From the NCBI GenBank assembly GCA_015501075.1, contig JADNYJ010000009.1:124001-188000 (forward strand): a DNA stretch of 64,000 nucleotides. Reading direction: 5' to 3'. The stretch comes from Gymnopilus junonius (lineage: Eukaryota; Basidiomycota; Agaricomycetes; Agaricales; Galerinaceae). Position numbers and translations under genes: made by a program. Below, piece by piece: positions 1-12,485 of the stretch. The notes beneath the pieces are model-generated. The model ran no database searches, was not told the origin of the DNA, and worked only from the letters and a program-made list of their open reading frames with translations. Numbering within the stretch: the stretch's first letter is position 1; each line of letters starts with the position of its first letter.

Positions 1-615
1 TGTGCCCTTCCCATACCTTTTTGTCTATACTTGGGCAGCAGCGTTCCCCGAGAATGTCTTGCGACGCCTTGTATCAGCTTTTTGGGATCAATGCACGCCA
101 TGAAACTGGCAACGTTCTATGTTATATTTACCATTGATAGACCAAAAATTTCTCCGCCCTTCAACTTCAAGGTTTGAAAGGTGTCATTGAAAATTAGCGG
201 TCGGGTATGGCCAATTGTAGGAAAAGTAAACACTGATTTTCCAGAAATCGAAAGATCTGTCTCAGAAATTTAATGACAGGGCCGCTCTTGTAGTCTTTCT
301 TTGAGAAATGGGTTGAATTTAGTCTTGAAAGGCGTCGGTAGGTAGGTTGATCACCTGAGAGCAAAGAATTTCTATATTTGGACGTTGTTACGACGTCGAA
401 ATGCCTGTGAATGTCTCCAAGGTCCACCATCTTAGTCGTTGCTTGAGCAGTCTTTGACGCCATCCCTTTCTCACTCTCTCTTTCAACAACTTCGAGGTCG
501 TCGGTTTAAAAAACGGTCTTTAATCATTGCTACGCTATAACATATTAGTGGCTCTGGAAGCCACGACCGGCATTCCTTTCACCCAAATCTCTGGCGCTGA
601 AATTTTCTCGGAGGA
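1..615. other. Intergenic, upstream of first gene
   Basis: No convincing gene was seen. Short ORFs on either strand have no recognisable domain and no flanking splice signals. The last part presumably holds the promoter of the gene starting at 616. Confidence 0.4.
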
Positions 616-2467
616 ATGTCGCCTGGATCCAATAACAACAATAGCAGCGACAGCGATGGTAATGGCAATCCAAGACAAGTCATTATCGATGACAGCGACC
701 GCATCATGCACTACAAGGGGTCTTGGTCCAAGTCCAAAGGCAATAGCATCACTTTCAACCACAAAAAGCTTCAAATAGTGCCGTATGATAACAGCTTACA
801 CGGGACACAGGGGGAAGGCAGTTTCTCGTTTTCTTACTCGTTCAATGGTGAGTATTGTCGCTTGTTTCTTGTTCATTCTACGGCTCTGATGCAGAAAAAT
901 AAAGGTTCGACTTCTGGGAATGTCATGGGTTTCGCGGACGTGTCCAACTCTTCAGGCGTGCAAGACCCAACCTGGGAATGCATCCTCGACGGTACTCCCA
1001 TTGATGTGAACAATCCTCCAGACTCTCCAACGGATCAGTTCTCTTTCTGTTCATGGGATACGGATGGGCAGGGAAAGCATAATATTACCCTTAACGTGAA
1101 GAGCAATGGAAAGCAACTCTTTTTCGACCAAATTACCTACGTTCCCGACCCCCATATACCTGTAAGGAACGTCACAGTGCTCGTCGGGAAGGAGGATGAT
1201 GCGTTAATGGTCCATGAAGGAGTCGAATCTGTGGGATCCATGAAAACTGGCAGTCGGATGGCAATGGGTGGTGCTGGGCCTGTCGTTACTTTCTCTTTCT
1301 TTGGTCCGTATTTTATACATCCATCCCTCATCTTTCGTCATAATGTCTGACTACTTTCTTTGTCTCCGCAGGTACCGGCCTAAGTTGGTTCGGCAAGGTC
1401 AAAGATGGACTCGACCAACCCATGCTATCGGGATGCTATTCGATCGATAACCAACAACCACCCATCAATTTCGCAGTAAATGCATCCTCAGGACAAGGAA
1501 AAGGATCTTCGAAGTCGAAGACACCTTTGCTTTTCTTCCAGGCACATCATCTTCCCCTTGTAAACCACACAATAACAGTCACTAACATTGGAGATACACA
1601 ATCCACTCACTTGCCTCTATCCTACCTCATTTTGGATAACGGACAACTACCGCAACCGTCAATCCGACTCAGTCAACCTCCTCCCCAAGGTGGACCCTTG
1701 GGCATATCAGATGGCCAGGATTATTCCCCAACGCTTCATCTGTTTACCCCTCTCAACCTTCTTACATGGGCGGTGGTGACGGCCGCGCTAGCGACTCTGG
1801 TCAAGTTTCGGACCCTAAGAAGACCTTCCCTTTTCAACAGATTGTTATAGCCCTCGCTGGTACCCTTTTTCTCGTTTTCATTGCTGGAGTCATTCTCTGC
1901 ATCCGCCGCCGCGGAGGACAAGGAGAAACAGAATTGAATCTCTAGAATCCGCCATGCCCATTGCTCCAACACCAACCGGATCATCATCCACCTCCGCACC
2001 TCCCCCTTATACACCCCTCAGAATATGTCCCAGGTTTCCTCCCCCGAATATCCATTCGCATCAGCTGGAAACAGTTTCAGCAACTTCGCGAAACGGTTCA
2101 CATCCTCAACATCCAATCGACCCAACAGCCTCTTCCAATCTTCCCGTCCCTTAAGTCCCCTGCCCTCGAAGCGTATAAGCTTTGCAAGCAGCGCGGGGTT
2201 CTCAGCAAGGACGTACCGACCGTATATCTCTCGTCCGCGATCAAATACACGCAGCTCTACGGGGAGCACGGCGACACTGCTTCCTGGTGAGAGCGTGAGT
2301 GAGAGGGGGGAAGCGAGCCTCCCTCGAGGAAGGGGTCGCTTAGATTCTCATTTCCGGATGACCAGACCGTAGTTGAGGAACAGGTTGAATACAAGGAAGG
2401 GAGGCTGTGGCATCCTAAGCCTCCTGAAGGCATGGACAATCCACCTCCCTCGGATGGAGGTGGTTAG
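616..2467 (+). pseudogene. Single-pass membrane protein with beta-sandwich-like ectodomain, frameshifted
   Basis: Its overall plan (two repeated extracellular domains, Ser/Thr-rich linker, one transmembrane helix, cytoplasmic tail) recalls a membrane-protein family common in Agaricomycetes; its function is unknown to me. Exon 1 starts at 616 (MSPGSNNNNSS). Intron 848-904 (57 bp, in frame) joins FNG to STSGNVMGF. Intron 1304-1371 joins FFG to TGLSWFGKV. After the motif TITVTNIGD the frame slips near 1640 into a Thr/Ser-rich linker and a helix at about 1841-1900 (IVIALAGTLFLVFIAGVILC). It slips again near 1915 (to RIESLESAMPIAP), near 2015 (to MSQVSSPEYPF) and near 2340 (to RFSFPDDQTVVEEQ), reaching TAG at 2465-2467. 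All four slips go the same way, as if one base were missing each time. It is either a decaying gene or carries uncorrected assembly deletions. No N-terminal signal peptide is visible at this start. Confidence 0.65.
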
Positions 2468-3132
2468 ATTTCCTTGACATATTTTTATTTCCTTTTACTT
2501 GCTTTTATTTTGCACTTTTGCTTGGTATGGGTATTCTTTTACATACATGCTTTGCTACTCATCTAATCCCTTGTACCATTTACATTCCTTCAATTATCAC
2601 ACTCCTTCGGTGCCTACCTGACATGGTTATTCGCAAAGAACATTGCTAACTATTACTACGGAGCCATGATAATTGATAGATATATCACTGATTCGAGAGG
2701 GGAAATGGGACGGAGTAGTACAAAACCTTCGCAGATGGCACAGACAAAGCCAATAAATTATGAATAAATAAATAATAACAATGAAAGAAATTGCACATAT
2801 GCTCTGTCAATGGACTTCTACTGGTCAGCGTCCAACCCAGTTCAGAAGTCTAGACGTTTCCTGGAATAAAGATCCTAGGCATTCTCGATACGGAGGATCG
2901 TTATCCGCGAAGAAATCGAACCAAATTCACCGACCTTTACAGTAGTTCTTGAGGACGGGCGCGGAAAAAAATCTACGCATCCAAAGCAGACAGTGGAATT
3001 CTATCTGATTGATGAACTGAGATTTGATACAGCAATGGCTCATTTTATCATTGCAATGCAATTTTGATCTGGTCGATTTAAAGCAATCCTTTAATACAGA
3101 TAGAAGAATGGACCTGCGTTGATCTTGTTTAC
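2468..3132. other. Convergent intergenic region
   Basis: This lies between the 3' ends of the plus-strand membrane protein gene and the minus-strand glucanase gene. It is A/T-rich with stop codons in all frames; presumably 3' UTRs and polyadenylation sites. No other feature was seen. Confidence 0.5.
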
Positions 3133-5400
3133 TTATGGCGACGTGCTGTTAGTGATGTACGGTGCGCAGACATTTGGATCATGCAACTTTGAAGGGTCTT
3201 GGGTGAGATAACCCAATCGGATACCCTCCCTATATGACCTAACGGAAGGCATGAATGTATGGAAAGAAGGTTTAGGACATCCACAGCTCACCATTGCCGA
3301 GCAAGGTCACCTGCAAGTTCAGAAATTTCGACCTTGAAATTCCAGAACTAGGAGTACAATCAGGTCAGGGATGTCAGGAAATAAAGCAACAAGAGATACT
3401 GACGATCCATCCAGCGCCCTTGGAATAAGAAAACTTCTGTGCATCCGCCACTTGACTAAGAATTCGTCCGTGGCATTGAATTGCGTTGGGAGGCCCCATT
3501 CTATGATTAGGCCAAATTAAATATTGAGCCACACGAAACGATATGACAACAAACCTCCAAATACAAGTGGGCTATTGCCAAGAGCAGCGTCGCTTTGTAT
3601 GCGATCAAGATCTGACATAAACAGAATAAACGGACGAAAATCTAATGAGAGAATCCAAACACTTACTGCATACACTAGTCAAGTAAGCTTCTTCGTTTGC
3701 GTCAGCAACACCCTGCAGAGGTCATAAGATTCATCCTGAGCAATAAATCATGATCCATACCCCGAACCTATAGATGAAAGCTTGAATCAATACCAAGAAA
3801 ATAAAATAAAAACCTAGGAATGCAGACATACGAATAATAAAGGTGGTTGTCATAGACCTGTGGGCCGATTGCCGCATTGGCGGGGTTGGCAGGGTTGTTA
3901 TATTGCCAGTTGATATCCATGATGCTAAGAATGAGATTAGGCCAGTCTGACGAAATGAATACCTAAGAACGAACGTTGTAGTCAAAGGTTTTCTCTCAGC
4001 CAAAGAAAACCTCAATCCACCGTCGTCGAAATCCGTATTCAAGCCGAGTTGAGCGGCTACATGAGCCAGGACAGGAATCGTGTCGATTAGAACTTGCCGG
4101 ACCTCAGAGTTGAATATTGAAGTAAGGTTGGAAGCAGTGGAGAAGGCTGCAGCGACGTTCGGTGCTAATTGGAATTCAAAGAATGAAGAAACGCCTGGAA
4201 CCGGGATGCCCAAAATCAACTCGACAGCGCGGACTGTTTCAACAAAGTTGACTTGGACTATCAGCGAGATGTGGTTAGAGAATTGAGAATTATGATCAGA
4301 TGTGGAGAAGCTGCTCACATCCACCAAGGCCAGGCGTTTGATTAGCGTTCATGATAGGCTCGTTCATAGCTTCGATAGCCGCCACGCTGCCAAAATCGGG
4401 ATCAAGATGCGACAAAGCCGTCATGACAGCTGTCCATATCAGCGCACGATGATAATTATATGGAGTCTAAAGGAAAGGGATCAGGGCGCTGAATGGTAGT
4501 TAAACGCAAGTGCGCACGTAAAATTCAACGTCATTGGTGCACCTAAGAGAAGGATAAGGGTACGTCGACTCTGTAAAAGAAACAAACTCTATACCTTCCA
4601 GCAAACTCTTGACCAGAAGTAGCGACACCTGGAAGAGCATGGTGGTCCAAAATGGCTGCAATACCAGCAGCTTTGAGTTGCTTCAAGCCTCGTTGCTATC
4701 AAAAACTGATGAGCCCCTGGAAGGAATCGAAGGGTCTGCACGCACAAGTTCTACTATTCCGCCCCTTGGATAAAATTCGGAGGTTCTGTTTACCAAAGGT
4801 TCGACTATCCAGTAGCCCAGCTAAAAGATATCGTAAGAGCAACGTGGCGGACGAAGACGAGAACGCTTACTGGAACTCGGACTGTGTTAATACCCGAATT
4901 GACGAGTTGGTCTACATCAGGCTGATTGAACCAGCTCTCCCTAACGGGCTGGTTAAGAGACGAAGTCTCAACAAATTGTAAATAATTTACCAATGAGTCT
5001 TGAACTTTTCGTCCACTGTGTCCGGATAGACTTCAGCGAATGCGCTTAAAATGGGTTAAAACTTAATACAATGGTCCTTCTAAACAGAGGACATACAATT
5101 CAGATGCGATGCACTGGGAGCAGTCGTTGCACTGCTGGCCGCCCATGCTGATCCATTCTGACGACAGCATGGGTTAGCCATATTTGAGAAAGGTGAATTG
5201 AATTACCAGCAGGAAGCATCCAGGACTCAAGCACAAGCCTGCGAATACGAGCTTTCATGAGAAACGACCCTCCTTTACGTGGAGACCAAGGGAACGTACC
5301 AAGAGCCAAGATTAACGCCGTAGATTTTGTCTGGTAAAGCCTGGGCTGCCAGAGTGAATAACACAGTGACGGACAAATATGAGAAAAGAGCGGAAGGCAT
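3133..5400 (-). CDS. GH5 exo-beta-1,3-glucanase (glucan 1,3-beta-glucosidase type), secreted
   Basis: It should remove glucose from beta-1,3-glucan and act in the fungal wall or secreted space. Start at 5400: a signal peptide (MPSALFSYLSVTVLFTLAAQ) is followed by IYGVNLGSW, the usual mature start of fungal GH5 glucanases. Many short GT-AG introns divide the gene. In order come LVLESWMLPAEW, INTVRVPLGYW, an ILDHHALPGV segment, the acid/base glutamate in EAMNEP, MDINWQYNNP, and the nucleophile glutamate in VFGEWGL (about 3440-3500). The end, LHDPNVCAPYITNSTSP, meets TAA at 3133-3135. Every join examined keeps frame and both catalytic glutamates are present, so the gene looks intact. It points away from the lipase gene across a 1.6-kb spacer. 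Exact intron ends were read by eye. Confidence 0.9.
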
Positions 5401-7027
5401 GGTCGATAAAGGCTTCCTGGATGGCAAAAAAACTCCTCAAGGACGAATACCTGCGGTATTTAAAGTCGGATAAACGAGTGTGGTCAAAAGACGAGACTTC
5501 GATGGGAGAAGGTCGAGAGAAGGTTATTGTGGCTGACCGACTAATTTTCTTCAGCATTCTTGTGCCTGAGGTTCATTGATGACTAGACCAGCTTTTCCGA
5601 TTGGAGAAGGCTGCTTCCTCGCTTCCCTGACTTCGCCTCCACGCAGACCCTCAAAATGTGAACACGTCCGCTGACCGCCTCCCTCATCCATACTGACAAG
5701 TTTAGACGCGTATCATGCTTGAACCGACTTCAGAAAGGCTTCGCAGATATTTTCCCGGGCTGGACTATATCACGAGGATGTATTCAGGAAGACTCCGACT
5801 CAGAGCGAACTTGTCAAACGCAAACACCTCGTCAATAGCATCCAGTTCGTAATATCATTTGCATTGAGGTGCATTGTTCCAAACGAAGGATGAGATTCGC
5901 AAGTGGCAGGATGGCCATCATGATGGTTGAGTACTGTTGAGTGCGAAGCGAAATACTTGGACGGTTGACTGCTCCGGCCGGGCTTCGCCGCTTCGGACTC
6001 GTTGTCGGTCCGAACTTCGCAGTCCGCATTTCTTCCAACTTCCAAAGGTCATCTTATCCTCTAAGCATGGTTTTTTATTTGCTTAGGTATAATGGAGAAG
6101 TACATTGAGTTGTTGAATGATTAGTGAGCATAATTTATCTAAGTCACTCTGCTGCTGTTGAAGAAATTTTAGGTGGGTTGTCGAGGCCGGTCGCTTTGCT
6201 GTTGGTGTCGTACTGTCCTAGTGCCATCTAAAGGCCTCTGACCTTTTTGGAGCAATGCGTGAACAGATTTAAGAGGTGTATGGGTTTGATCTTAAACCCC
6301 ATTACGCTTGTCCACAAGCGTGCACATTACTGTCTGAATCGGCCACTGCCCCCTGCCGTTTTCCCTAGCTTGCCTTGTACTCTGCGCCGTCATGAGCATC
6401 TCGGGATCTGGGAAGGGTATCTGATACTTCTGAGCGGATAATTTTTGGTGGGGAACCCACCCAAGCCTACCCCTCTTGAAAAAAATAGGACGCTAACCTA
6501 TGGACTTGCTGGTCCAACCCCATGCAATAGGGACTAGTCGCCAGCTCTCGAATGCCGCGTTTTGGACGACTGGAGTCGATTGGCTGCACTCCGAGTTTCC
6601 GGCTGGTAAAGCTCCTCATGCTTGGCAGGCAATGGCCACCTCGGCTTTCTCCACTAAGTTCTCATCATCAAAGATTGTCGTCCGTCAGATATTTGATGGT
6701 TGAACGAAAGACCTCGGTTGCGCCGATACCACATTATTGATACACATGCCTCTCCGCGTCCCGATGAGATGTTTAGTTCTTCTATTCCAATATAATCGTG
6801 GCTATCTTTGGCAGACCCAAAACGCTTCAAAAGCGACTGCGTAGAGAAGTTGTTAATTTGATCGGTCTTCCTACCCACTGCTCGTTCTGCCATTGGGTCT
6901 TTTTTCTTTTCTCCCTTCCTTCTTTTCGATTTGTCTTTCTTCTGTAGGCTAGTCCTACTTTGATTTCTTTGTTCCTTATCTTGTCCAGAGGATTTTTCGA
7001 CCTGTCAAATCAGCCTTCACTTTAACA
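5401..7027. other. Divergent intergenic region between glucanase and lipase
   Basis: About 1.6 kb with no supported gene. Small ORFs at 5800-6045 (minus) and 6500-6740 (plus) lack domains and splice context. A pyrimidine-rich stretch at about 6900-6945 precedes the lipase ATG, as is common in fungal promoters. Confidence 0.5.
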
Positions 7028-8391
7028 ATGGCCCGCTTTTCATTTCTTCGAGCTTCAGTGGCGACTCTCTTCGCTACAGCAGGACTTTTCGGCTTACCTG
7101 GACAGGCAGCCCCTTTACGGCGGACTGCATCTATTACGGCTCTCTCAACTGCGGATATCACCAGTTTCAGGCCGTTCAGCTTTTATGCCGCCATGGCCTA
7201 CTGCCAGCCATCACAGATTCTGGCCAAATCTTGCGGGCGTACGTTGATTTTTATTAACATCATATCTGAAGAACTCAGTTCTGAATGTGATCTTTAGAAA
7301 ATTGTGATGCAAACCCGACTTTCGAACCTGTCGCATCCGGGGGAGATGGAATAGATGTCCAGTTTTGGTATGTTGGAATTGACCCCACTCTTCAGGTGTG
7401 TTAAATTCGAGCAAAATGCTATCGCTTAATGCTACTTATTTTTACAGTCAGTCGTTGTTGGGCACCAAGGGACCGATCCATCCAAAATGTGGGTAGCTGA
7501 ATACGTTCCTTGGGAATTATTATTAATGTATTTGGATATAGTGTGCCTTTACTGACGGACGGAGATTTCTTCCTCACAAAACTGAATTCCACTTTATTCC
7601 CTTCCGTCTCTTCATCGATTGAAGTACATAGTGGATTTGCTGATGAGCATGCAAAGTAAGCACCTTCGTCAGTTCGGAAGACTGCCTTCTAAATTCTTGT
7701 ACTAGAACGGCAACGTCTGTTCTTGCTTCCGTTCAAACCGCCTTACAGAAAAGTGGCCTTAAGAAAGTTACTCTCGTTGGCCATTCCCTCGGTCCGTAAA
7801 CCAATTTCTGTGGACAAGTTGTCTTCCTGACGGGCTCCAAAAACAACCTAGGTGCTGCTCTGTCCCTTATCGAGAGCGTATACCTGCCCCAGTTCTTACC
7901 GGGCGTTACCTTCAAAATGATTGGTTATGGCTTGCCTAGGGTAAGTTTTTCAATGCTCAAGGTCTGTAATTCTTTGTATGCCTTAACTTTGAACAGGTTG
8001 GAAATCAGGCATTTGCGTCATACATTGATGCTAACGTCGACCTCGACCATGTCAATAACAAGTATGAACTTTATTCAATTCCCAACACATTTACTAAAGC
8101 CCGTCTTAGGGAGGATTTCGTCCCTACTCTTCCAGGCATTTTCCTCGGGTTCCATCACCCTCAAGGTGAAAAACACATCCAAGACGACAACTCGTGGCTT
8201 GACTGCCCCGGAGATGATAACTCCGACAAGAAGTGTACAACTGGGGACGTATCCAACGTCTTCGAGGGACAACTCAGTGACCACGATGGTGCGCTTTTTT
8301 TCGAAGGCTTTATTCTAACTCTTTCTCACTTCTTTTCACAGGCCCATATGATATAGTTACTATGGGTAGTTCTACATGTGCCTCGAGTTGA
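7028..8391 (+). CDS. Secreted class-3 lipase (alpha/beta hydrolase)
   Basis: A triacylglycerol-lipase-type esterase, probably exported. The start gives a hydrophobic signal peptide ending near GLPGQAAP. Nine exons were traced: 7028-7238, 7298-7395, 7448-7488, 7542-7655, 7706-7791, 7852-7940, 7997-8061, 8110-8288 and 8342-8391. All joins keep frame with GT-AG introns. The nucleophile elbow is GHSLG, split by the intron at 7792-7851. The lid and loop region holds VVGHQGTDP, and IGYGLPRVGNQAF follows the elbow. A likely catalytic Asp (EDFVPTLPG) and His (QLSDHDG) lie in the last third. The length of about 300 residues and the four-part layout match fungal class-3 lipases. It appears intact. Confidence 0.9.
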
Positions 8392-8648
8392 AGTATTCTG
8401 TCTTGGACTTTGACACGGACAAGAAAGTCATGAGTACTCTACCTACGGACTATGTAATTGCTCGTTTGAATGATTAGAAGAAACGCATGCTCAAGGTTCT
8501 CTTTCCTGGAGTCTTTTTTAGATCTGATTGTGTAAGCTCTCTTAAATTAGCCACGCTGCCGAACTGCCATGACTCGCTGACTGCGTGCGTTCACTCTTCT
8601 TTGCACTACGGCACTACGACTTGCCTGCCTAACTGCCTCAGGACAGTC

Positions 8649-9280
8649 ATGCCCCCTACTACAAGGCGCGTCTGCCTCACAGCCTTTGAGTCCACGAAAC
8701 ATACTTGTTTTAATGTTATCACGCTTGAAGGAATAAGGCAGCTTTTGGTCAGGTTCCATAGGGAAATTCGTGAGTACTCTTTCCTTGAACTTATTCCTCT
8801 AGTACTCAAATGCTGACGACCTTCAAAAATTGTTGTGCAGTTGTACAGCATCCATACATATCTGCGGCAGTACTTCTCATATGGTCGTTCTACCCCCAAT
8901 TTCCATTCCATTTGCTGTACTTCATCTTCTACGTCGTCCCTTGTAGCATCTTCCTTGGTATTCTGACCTGCCTTGGTTTTGAGCCGGAAGGCGTCAGGTC
9001 AGGTAAGTGCTGTACTATTTATTTATTTATTAATTTCTCGTTATTGTTTACCTTCCCTTGTACAGATTCCTTGGCATCCAGATACCAATCCAGGTACTAC
9101 GGCGGATACACTCCGAGATACAGCATTTTTTCCAGATCCCAGTCTTATGGTGCGATTAATTCTGAACCATTTGCGCAACAGCGCCCTGGTCAGTCTGTAA
9201 CGACTATATTTTGGCGCTTTCTTGGATGGTTGATCCTTTACGCTTCCCTTGTGGTTCTTTTGAAGTACGGCGGAAAATAG
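8649..9280 (+). CDS. Small multi-pass membrane protein, unrecognised family
   Basis: Function unknown. The best-supported part starts with the exon at about 8841, where hydrophobic residues (ISAAVLLIWSFYPQFPFHL, then LLYFIFYVVPCSIFLGILTC) form one long or two short membrane segments. An intron of about 60 bp joins GVRS to DSLASRYQSRYYGGYTP; a Tyr/Ser/Gln-rich stretch follows, and the C-terminus has another hydrophobic helix (WRFLGWLILYASLVVLLKYGG). The upstream exon ending at HREI (8769, donor GTGAGT) joins in phase, so a start at the ATG at 8649 is possible, but an earlier start in the same frame at 8487 cannot be excluded. It follows the lipase on the same strand. Confidence 0.55.
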
Positions 9281-10349
9281 ATTAGAAAGGGAAGGACAAG
9301 ACCCGTCAGCTTGTGTTGATTACTCTGCTTATTTGTACCATCATGACAATACCACGAACAAGACTGAAAGGCAACTATTAAATTTTGGAAGCTGAAAGAT
9401 CACTCGCGATCACCATGGTGTTTGCCCTTTTAATGTTGTCTCCGAGTTGCTCGATACCCTGTTCTATTGGACTCTAGTAGTCTGCATCTGCAAACAGGGA
9501 ACGAGATGATGAAGGTGCGGAGCTGAAGGTGCACCTCAAGTGGATGGTTGAATGCAGTAGGGTTGGGGGTAAAAGTCACCGGGGTACCAGTATATAAGTA
9601 ATTTACGTTTTCGGGAGGAAGGCAAGGTAAATAATGTAATTGGTATGGTAAATTACCTATTTTTTACATAAGCACGTGATCGAAATTTGCCCGGCCCTAC
9701 AAGGCCTAGACCCATGCCTTGAGCTGATAATCGCCTTCCATCTCTCCGTCGTCGTCGTCGTCGTGGCTTGCCTTGAGAGTATGAGCGATGGGCTTTGGCT
9801 TCTTGGTGATGGGCACCCAGCATGTGGATTTCTTGATGATAAAGTATCCATAGTGCACTGGCTAGGCGAGTATACTTTTTTACAATTTATGCCTGGCCGA
9901 TTCTGGGATATGTATATAATTGGTAAATTACTGTAAATTACCTGTGTAAATTACACTTGGTAAAAAAGTGGAATGCAGACACTAAAAATAGTTGCAAGTG
10001 TGACCGAGACCAAGCGCGACCCTAGTCCCGATTTTCACTACTTTCAGTGGTCAACGTTCTCGACTCCAACATCACCCAGCTGTCTCGCTTGTCGCGTGTT
10101 AGAAAGTACAAAGATGCGCGGCCAACTGGCAACCTTCGCAGCTCGATGTTGCTGAATTAAATTCAGGGCGCCGAGACGACTCGTAATCTTAGGTCCTCCT
10201 ACCGAGTAACAGCCGACACGACACGTCTGGTTTTCCTTTAATGTCCATTTCTCTACTTGAGCATGGCAGATCGTTTAAAAGCCCTGGGCTCAAGGTCAAT
10301 GGCCATCATCTTCTTGAATACTTGACCTACAGACTTCATTCTACTGAAT
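9281..10349. other. Intergenic region with short repeats
   Basis: About 1.07 kb without a supported gene. It holds a (CGT)6 microsatellite and several copies of the palindromic GTAAATTAC motif at about 9600-9970, possibly the ends of a small inverted-repeat element. Confidence 0.45.
9747..9764. repeat. (CGT)6 microsatellite
   Basis: Six uninterrupted CGT units in a non-coding stretch. Confidence 0.9.
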
Positions 10350-12485
10350 ATGGCGGCCGACCCTATTATAATCGTACGCATCCACCTAACACTTGGTACA
10401 CTTTCTCTGACACTCTTTTATATAGAGCGGCGCAGGACCTGCGGGTCTCATTTTAGCGCTGTCTTTGGTTAAACAAGGTGTCCCAGTCCGCGTTATCGAC
10501 AAAGAGTTCGGTATTAAGCCTGGTGAAAGAGGTGCCGGTATAATGGCAAGATGGTGTTCCTTGTTTTATTAGCATTTTTTTTAATAATTCGCGCTACAGC
10601 CCCGGTCACTTGAAGTCCACAGGCTTTTGGGTATTTTGCCAGATATACTCAATCTCGCCACAAGCGCTCCGATTGTTAGGCAATACGATCCAACGGATGC
10701 AACTAAAGTCATTAGTAGCGGGCTTTTCAGGCCAGTCAAAGAGCCAACGCCTCAGGTACCCTATGTATGGTTCATTGATCCTTAACGTTTGAAGATTCTA
10801 ACGATATTGTAACAGACAAACCCGGTCTTACTGGGTCAACCCTACCAGGAGAGGATCTTCATATCGCATTTGGAAAAGCTAGGCGTCTCTGTGGAGTTTG
10901 GATCTGAGCTACCTTCCTTCAAGCAAATCGACGACTTTGTCACTGGCGAAATCATTGCCACGTCAACGGACAAGAACTCTTCAGGAATTTAAGACCCATG
11001 GCTCATCGGCACGGACGGAGCACATAGCACTGTTCGCAAGACACTAGGTCTAAGCTTCCTTGGGGAAACTCGCGAGGGTGATAACATTGTCATTGCTGAT
11101 GTGAAAATTAAGGGCCAAAGCTGGAAGTGAGCAATTCTGTCACTACGGTCTTGATTTCTTTGCTAATTAAAAGCAGTTCTGGGATAGATGGGGAAGCCCC
11201 GCTACTAAGATGTGTGTTCATTTGATTTTTCGCGTTTACCCCTCTGACTGTTAATCTCGTAGGGCACAACTTCGAGGCTCTGGTCAAGAAGATGGGATTG
11301 CTCAACTCGTAATGGCAGGTGCACAGGTGGACGTAACCAAGGTCCAGCCAACCGTGAAAGTGTTATGAAGGATTCTACGACATTACCGGAAGACGCGATA
11401 TCGTGTTCGAAGAGGTGGTGTGGTTATCGCGATATAGGTAGGTTTTCCCCTTCTGCCAAAGTGCTTTCTTGGCAGTCTCACTTGCAATGGTTTTTAGGCC
11501 AAACATCCGGATGGTCGACCAGGTTCGGGTTGACCGCGTCTTTATTGCTGGAGGTTAGTATTTCACTGAAAATATCTCTGAATGATTGAATCAATGACGA
11601 AGATTAAATTTCTTGTAGATGCTGCACATTGCCACAGTCCTGCAGGCGCCCAAGTACGTTCATGTTCCTTTACTGACGAATTACTGACGACACTCTTGAC
11701 GTGTTTGCGCAACCGTAGGGATTAAATTCTAGCATTCAGGATTCCGTGAGTTTAGGCTGCTTCATTTGAACGTTTAGGAGGTTGCTAATGACATTCTCTG
11801 CCAGTTCAATCTAGGATGGAAGCTAGCTCTGGTATACAAGGGTTTTGCCCCTTCCACACTTCTCGATACTTATGCAGAAGAACGTCTACCTATTATTGCG
11901 GAGATGTTGGGAAAGACGACCGAGCTCTTGAAACAAGTCATGGTGTCAGGCGATATCAAGCGTGGAGGGGAATTGAGTCAACTGGGCGTCAATTATCGCG
12001 GCAGTTCCATCGTATATGAAGACGACATGGAAACTCTCACTGTCAAGGGCAAAGGTTACAATGATGCCAGTGAGGTCGCTGCTCGTCCAGGCGACAGAGC
12101 TCCTGACGCGCCAGGTTTGGCAGATGCCTTCGACAAGAACAAAGGCATCTGCCTTTATGACGTGTTCTCCGTCGCTGCGCACACCATCCTCGTATTTTCC
12201 GACACTCTTCAGGGCCATTCAGCCTTATTCCAGGTCGTCGAGCGCTTACCTGGAGCTACGGTCCAAGTGGTCCTCATTCTCCCCAAAGGAAGTGAGGCAT
12301 TCACCTCAGAGAGCGGTGTCGACGAGCAATTTGCCAAGGTGCTCGTTGACAATGACGGTCATGCGTATGCTGGCTACCACGTTGATCAAGCATCATTGGC
12401 GATAATTCGACCAGATGGCGTAGTTGGAGCCCGTGTTCTTGGAGTATCTGGGATTGAGCGCTATTTCAAGGGAATTTTTGCTTGA
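10350..12485 (+). pseudogene. FAD-dependent aromatic monooxygenase (PHBH/phenol hydroxylase type), damaged
   Basis: The family hydroxylates aromatic rings using FAD and NAD(P)H. The start MAADPIII at 10350 leads over an intron into GAGPAGLILALS, the dinucleotide-binding GxGxxG. Later come LGQPYQERIFISHLEKLG, WLIGTDGAHSTVRKTLG, the FAD-binding VFIAGDAAHCHSPAG and GLNSSIQDSFNLGWKLALV. A C-terminal thioredoxin-like domain (about 12130-12485) ends in IERYFKGIFA. Intron 10546-10599 uses a GC donor (ATG|GCAAGA). Two defects are visible: an in-frame TAA at about 10990, just before WLIGTDGAHS, and a frameshift at about 11365 before FYDITGRRDIVF. The splice after GQSWK at 11127 is also hard to place. 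The long intact 3' exon (11815-12485) suggests recent decay or sequence error. Substrate cannot be told. Confidence 0.75.

Noticed and set aside
194..463. Minus-strand ORF near the left edge
   Set aside because: No recognisable domain or signal; could be part of a gene outside the window but nothing supports it.
5800..6045. Minus-strand ORF of 81 codons in the glucanase-lipase spacer
   Set aside because: No domain, no signal sequence, no splice context; two overlapping frames are open, as expected by chance.
9599..9970. MITE with GTAAATTAC ends
   Set aside because: The motif is itself palindromic and short, so inverted occurrence is weak evidence; no target duplication or second copy seen.
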